From Firmicutes bacterium UBA5449 (GTDB lineage: Bacteria; Bacillota; SHA-98; UBA4971), in assembly GCA_002424305.1 (NCBI GenBank), contig DIQZ01000078.1, positions 8,656-34,342 of the forward strand: 25,687 bases of DNA, written 5' to 3'. The translations under genes and the position numbers were made by a program. Shown piece after piece: positions 22,732-25,687 of this stretch (position 1 is its first letter; each line of letters opens with the position of its first letter). A model generated the notes under the pieces. It had not been told where the DNA came from, ran no database searches, and was given only the letters and a program-made list of their open reading frames with translations.

Positions 22732-22772
22732 TGTATATACATCTAGTTGTATATCCGTTGGCCGTGTATACT
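22732..22772. promoter_or_regulatory. Cluster of three GntR-type operator sites before gntR
   Basis: TGTATATACA at 22732-22741 is a perfect palindrome fitting N-GT-N-TA-N-AC-N. CGTGTATACT at 22763-22772 fits the same pattern, and TGTATATCCG at 22748-22757 fits with one change. The sites are spaced 16 and 15 bases start to start, so they lie roughly 1.5 helical turns apart, directly upstream of the repressor's ribosome site. Confidence 0.6.
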
Positions 22773-22883
22773 CCATTATTCTCGGTCAATACCAATATTC
22801 CTGCATAGCAAATTAAAAATTACTGCTTAAAAAATACTACTTGAAAGGCGATAATTTCGAGGTGGGAAACCGTTGCTATGCAG

Positions 22884-22968
22884 CATACTCAGAGGAATGC
22901 TTGCACCATCGGCATTCCAGCCGTCTCCGGATTGGCAGCCGATCTCTTAGCTCAACTTTCTGAGTATG
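22884..22968. other. Candidate structured RNA element with nested stems
   Basis: CATACTCAGA (22884-22893) pairs perfectly with TCTGAGTATG (22959-22968). Directly inside, GGAATGC (22894-22900) pairs with GCATTCC (22912-22918), and GATTGG (22930-22935) can pair with CCGATC (22939-22944) through one G-T pair. Together they could fold as a closing stem with two inner hairpins. It lies about 220 bases before the protease start. It matches no riboswitch class I know, and either strand could be the active one. Confidence 0.45.
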
Positions 22969-23003
22969 GATTGAGATAACAAGAACTGCCTAACTCGCTT
23001 TTT

Positions 23004-23021
23004 GGATAATTCGGATAATTC
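23004..23021. repeat. Tandem GGATAATTC repeat
   Basis: Two perfect head-to-tail copies of GGATAATTC (23004-23012 and 23013-23021). This may be a regulatory motif or simple slippage; nothing more can be said. Confidence 0.45.
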
Positions 23022-23097
23022 TGAAGGATTTTCGGGCCTAATGAAGAAATGGAATAACACTTGGTCGAAGCGGTGCTGAGTTCTTATGACTTACTTT

Positions 23098-23131
23098 GGA
23101 GGTGATACGTTCTATGCCGACAAATGGCTAA
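23098..23131 (+). other. Five-codon minigene with near-perfect ribosome binding site
   Basis: GGAGGTGAT (23098-23106) is fully complementary to the 16S rRNA 3' end and lies 7 bases before ATG 23114, which opens only MPTNG before TAA at 23129-23131. It sits about 55 bases upstream of the protease start. It may be a leader peptide controlling the downstream gene, or the remnant of a lost gene. Confidence 0.35.
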
Positions 23132-23186
23132 CTTGGGCAAGCACTTAGGTGAGTTTCCGTAAATATCTGATGAGGGGGGAACACAC

Positions 23187-25687
23187 GTGTCGAGATCATC
23201 TATTTGGAGGCGCGGCGCAATTATTGCATTCATCGTAGTTGTTCTTGTAGCTTTGAGTGCAAGCGCAGGGTCGAACCTCCCGTCTATCTCAAGAACCCTT
23301 ATTGGCAGAGAAGAATTCATGCCTGTAAACAGAGGATACGGCGAGCCGGAATACGTCGAGGACGAGATTATCGTAAAGCTCAAACCAATGGTTTCAATGT
23401 CGCATGTAGCTGACATGGAAGCAGCCGTTACAGGATTTCACTTGCTCAATGTCGAGCTAAGGGCTGAAATCATTGAATCAATGCGCATTGACCATGAGGA
23501 TGAGCTGTTCCTGGTGCGCATCCCAGCCGGCATGACTGTGGATGAAGCTGTTGTCACATACAAATCGAGTAAGTTTGTGGAATACGCAGAACCAAATTAT
23601 CTTTGGTACCCTGAGACTCCTCTCTTCCCAAATGACGCTCACTTTTGGCGTCTGTGGGGTATGCACAATACAGGACAGGACTTCTACCCGGGAGTATTCT
23701 GGGAGCAGGGCATTCCCGGAGCCGACATCAGTGCTCCTGAGGCATGGGGAGTACGCACTGACGCATCGTCTGTTCTGGTGGCTGTTATTGACACAGGCAT
23801 CGATATTAACCATGCTGACCTTACCGGCAATATCTGGATCAACGAGGCAGAACTCAACGGAGAACCCGGCGTCGATGATGACGGAAACGGTTACATCGAC
23901 GACATCTACGGATGGGACTTTGCCAACAACGATAACACGGTATTCGATAGCCAGGCAGCTGATCGCCATGGGACGCACTGTGCAGGCACGATTGGCGCCG
24001 AGGGTAACAATGGTATTGGAGTTGCCGGAGTTGCCTGGAATGCTCAGATCATGTCATGCAAGTTCATTCACGGCCAATCCGGATCGACCTGGAATGCGAT
24101 TAAGGCGATAGACTATGCTTCAATGATGGGTGCAAAGATTGCCAGCAACTCCTGGGGCGGCGGTGGATACAGTGAAGCTCTTGAAGACGCCATCATAAGA
24201 TCAGGCATGCTCTTCATCGCTTCTGCGGGAAACGACGCTACTGACAACGACATGGTACCGCACTACCCGTCCTCTTACGATCTGCCGAATGTAATTTCGG
24301 TGGCAGCATCCGATTGGAACGACAACCTAGCCGGCTTCTCATGTTACGGACCGGAAAGCGTTGACCTTGCGGCTCCGGGATATTGGATAATCTCTGTCTA
24401 CGCCAGTGCAGGATATATATGGATGGGTGGCACATCGATGGCAACTCCGCACGTGACGGGAGCTGCTGCACTGGTATCGGCCGAGTATCCGGACATACCT
24501 CTGTATCCTGGTGCAGACGGATGGAGCGAAGGCCAGCTTACAATCAAGGACATTCTGCTCTTGTCAGTAGACAGGAACCCTGCATTTGCAGACAGGATGA
24601 CTTCCGGAGGCAGGCTGAACGTGGCCAACGCCATCAAGATGCAGTTTCCCGTTACGATTGAGACCGCAGCTGCGGATGTCACGTTCGGGTCAGATCCGCT
24701 GACTGTCAACTTCTCAGCCGCAGTCAGCGATCCAATCGCAGTGGCGCAGTGTTGGTGGTCGTTTGGCGACGACTCCACATCTGTCTACTCCTATGATGTC
24801 TCTCACACTTACACCGAGGAAGGCGCCTACCTGGCATGGTTCAACGTTCTGAATCATACCGGCGTGGAGTCGAGATGGCCTGTACAGGTAGTTGTGGCGA
24901 ACCCCGGAACCATCGTATACGTTGACGACGATGGAGGGTTCTCCTTTGAGGAGTTCTTCCTGACTGCATGTGATCAAGCCGGGTTCGATTGTGTAGTTGT
25001 CGACTCCAGGTATCCGCTTGGCATTCCCGACGACTTCAGCGACAGGCTGTTGGTGTGGAATACCGCACTCTCCTGGAGCGACACACTCCTTCCCGACCAG
25101 GAGGAATTTCTGGCTGGATTCCTGGATAATGGCGGCAGGCTCGTGATGATATCCCCTGAGTATCTATATGACCTTGGAGAACTGACCCCATTTGCCGAAG
25201 AGTATCTACATGTATCAGATTATGCAGATAACATCCCAATGGGACAGTGGGACGGCATTGACGGCGACCCCATCACCGACGGAATGTCCATCACGGGCAA
25301 CTATGAACTGGGACTGGAGGACGCCCTGTGGCCGGATCTCAATGCGAAGCCGATCCTCGAGGGTGAGTTCAGTGTCTATCAGCTATGGCCTGCACTTAGA
25401 TACGCGGATGAGACCTACCGCGTGGTATTTACTACTGTGCCATGGGAGGAGCTCCCCTTGCTCAATGAGGATGGAGAGAATAACGCAACTAACCCTGATC
25501 CTAACAACTCTTCGTACTTCCTCACGAAAACCTACGATTATCTCATGGGTGAGATCAACATTCCGCCCACCATCGACAAGATTGAAGCAAACATCTACTT
25601 TACGGAAGTAGGCGAAGAAATTACGTTTGTTGCTGATGCACACGATGTAGATGGGAGCGTGTTGACTTACACTTGGGAATTTGACGG
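23187..25687 (+). CDS. Secreted subtilisin-like serine protease (S8) with PKD domains, cut by the window end
   Basis: GTG 23187 lies 7 bases after GAGGGGGG; the frame stays open for 833 codons to the right edge. A signal peptide (about 1-30: basic start, then FIVVVLVALSASA) is followed by a propeptide-like region (about 48-140, ending FVEYAEPNYLW) and the S8 catalytic domain with D202 in VIDTGID, H261 in RHGTHCAG, oxyanion N349 in SAGND and S417 in GTSMATPHV, all intact. Then come a PKD domain (about 488-572), a region that resembles a glutamine-amidotransferase-like fold (VYVDDDGG..., FLDNGGRLVMISPEYLYDLG) and the start of a second PKD-like domain near 793. It is an exported, active protease, probably surface-bound or released, used to digest extracellular protein. 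The C-terminus, where an anchor would be, is missing. It appears to be its own transcription unit. Confidence 0.92.
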   Translation, partial: MSRSSIWRRGAIIAFIVVVLVALSASAGSNLPSISRTLIGREEFMPVNRGYGEPEYVEDEIIVKLKPMVSMSHVADMEAAVTGFHLLNVELRAEIIESMRIDHEDELFLVRIPAGMTVDEAVVTYKSSKFVEYAEPNYLWYPETPLFPNDAHFWRLWGMHNTGQDFYPGVFWEQGIPGADISAPEAWGVRTDASSVLVAVIDTGIDINHADLTGNIWINEAELNGEPGVDDDGNGYIDDIYGWDFANNDNTVFDSQAADRHGTHCAGTIGAEGNNGIGVAGVAWNAQIMSCKFIHGQSGSTWNAIKAIDYASMMGAKIASNSWGGGGYSEALEDAIIRSGMLFIASAGNDATDNDMVPHYPSSYDLPNVISVAASDWNDNLAGFSCYGPESVDLAAPGYWIISVYASAGYIWMGGTSMATPHVTGAAALVSAEYPDIPLYPGADGWSEGQLTIKDILLLSVDRNPAFADRMTSGGRLNVANAIKMQFPVTIETAAADVTFGSDPLTVNFSAAVSDPIAVAQCWWSFGDDSTSVYSYDVSHTYTEEGAYLAWFNVLNHTGVESRWPVQVVVANPGTIVYVDDDGGFSFEEFFLTACDQAGFDCVVVDSRYPLGIPDDFSDRLLVWNTALSWSDTLLPDQEEFLAGFLDNGGRLVMISPEYLYDLGELTPFAEEYLHVSDYADNIPMGQWDGIDGDPITDGMSITGNYELGLEDALWPDLNAKPILEGEFSVYQLWPALRYADETYRVVFTTVPWEELPLLNEDGENNATNPDPNNSSYFLTKTYDYLMGEINIPPTIDKIEANIYFTEVGEEITFVADAHDVDGSVLTYTWEFD

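Larger units (their letters stand above)
22710..23186. other. Gene-free region between gntR and the secreted protease
   Basis: These 477 bases hold the gntR operators at the left end, a multi-stem inverted-repeat element (22884-22968), a tandem 9-base repeat (23004-23021) and a 5-codon minigene (23098-23131). The stretch 22773-22860 is AT-rich without a clear promoter pair. No larger open frame with a good ribosome site was found. Confidence 0.6.

Noticed and set aside
22879..22980. 33-residue frame MQHTQRNACT... inside the structured region before the protease
   Set aside because: The only Shine-Dalgarno-like sequence (GAGGTGG) is about 12 bases away and the frame is explained by the nested inverted repeats; there is no composition signal for a protein.
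22860..23186. Known riboswitch (c-di-GMP, cobalamin, SAM, T-box) before the protease
   Set aside because: None of the conserved core sequences I know for these classes is present; only inverted repeats support an RNA structure.
23542..24111. 189-residue plus-strand frame within the protease gene
   Set aside because: It is out of frame with the intact S8 protease, whose frame from 23187 contains all catalytic motifs.

Overview
The window comes from an anaerobic, fermentative member of the Bacillota (clostridial type); I cannot place it more finely. The evidence is strong AGGAGG-type ribosome binding sites, frequent TTG and GTG starts, a trimeric [FeFe]-hydrogenase operon with a sensory hydrogenase and a SpoIIE-like phosphatase, and Gram-positive-style PspC/LiaF-like envelope genes. 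No rRNA, tRNA, CRISPR array, integrase or insertion sequence was seen.

Layout. (1) 1-3163, plus strand: the end of an ArsR/SmtB metal sensor, a Cd/Zn/Pb-type P1B ATPase and a polysaccharide deacetylase. (2) 3140-3347, minus strand: a 36-residue membrane peptide gene with an ideal ribosome binding site and its own terminator. (3) 3655-5061, plus: a PspC-domain protein and a LiaF-like 'toastrack' membrane protein. (4) 13771 down to 5058, minus: the hydrogenase operon, in transcription order XRE-cupin regulator, hydC, hydB, hydA, a free-standing thioredoxin-like [2Fe-2S] protein, hydS (sensory hydrogenase with PAS domain), and a SpoIIE-like PP2C phosphatase. (5) 13965-15893, plus, divergent from that operon: an old-yellow-enzyme/2,4-dienoyl-CoA reductase-type flavoprotein. 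The two transcription units share a compact region in which the two promoters overlap. (6) 15929-22709, minus: yigZ, a D-2-hydroxyacid dehydrogenase, an FGGY sugar kinase, a ribose-type ABC permease and double ATPase without a binding protein, and a GntR/UTRA repressor. Sites fitting the GT-N-TA-N-AC pattern lie before gntR and before the kinase, so this looks like one sugar regulon. (7) 22710-23186: a 477-base gene-free stretch with a possible multi-stem element and a 5-codon minigene. (8) 23187 to the right edge, plus: a secreted subtilisin-like protease with a PKD domain, cut by the window end.

How the genes work together. HydABC would couple ferredoxin and NAD(P)H to H2 by electron bifurcation or confurcation. 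HydS has an H-cluster domain but lacks the proton-relay cysteine and carries a PAS domain. Its gene overlaps the phosphatase gene, so H2 or redox state sensed by HydS is probably passed to a phosphoprotein circuit. The XRE-cupin protein is the obvious local transcriptional regulator of both the hydrogenase operon and the divergent flavoprotein. The clearest items that a standard annotation might miss are the 36-residue Ile/Trp/Cys membrane peptide, the overlapping divergent promoters, the duplicated thioredoxin-like ferredoxin module and the structured region before the protease.
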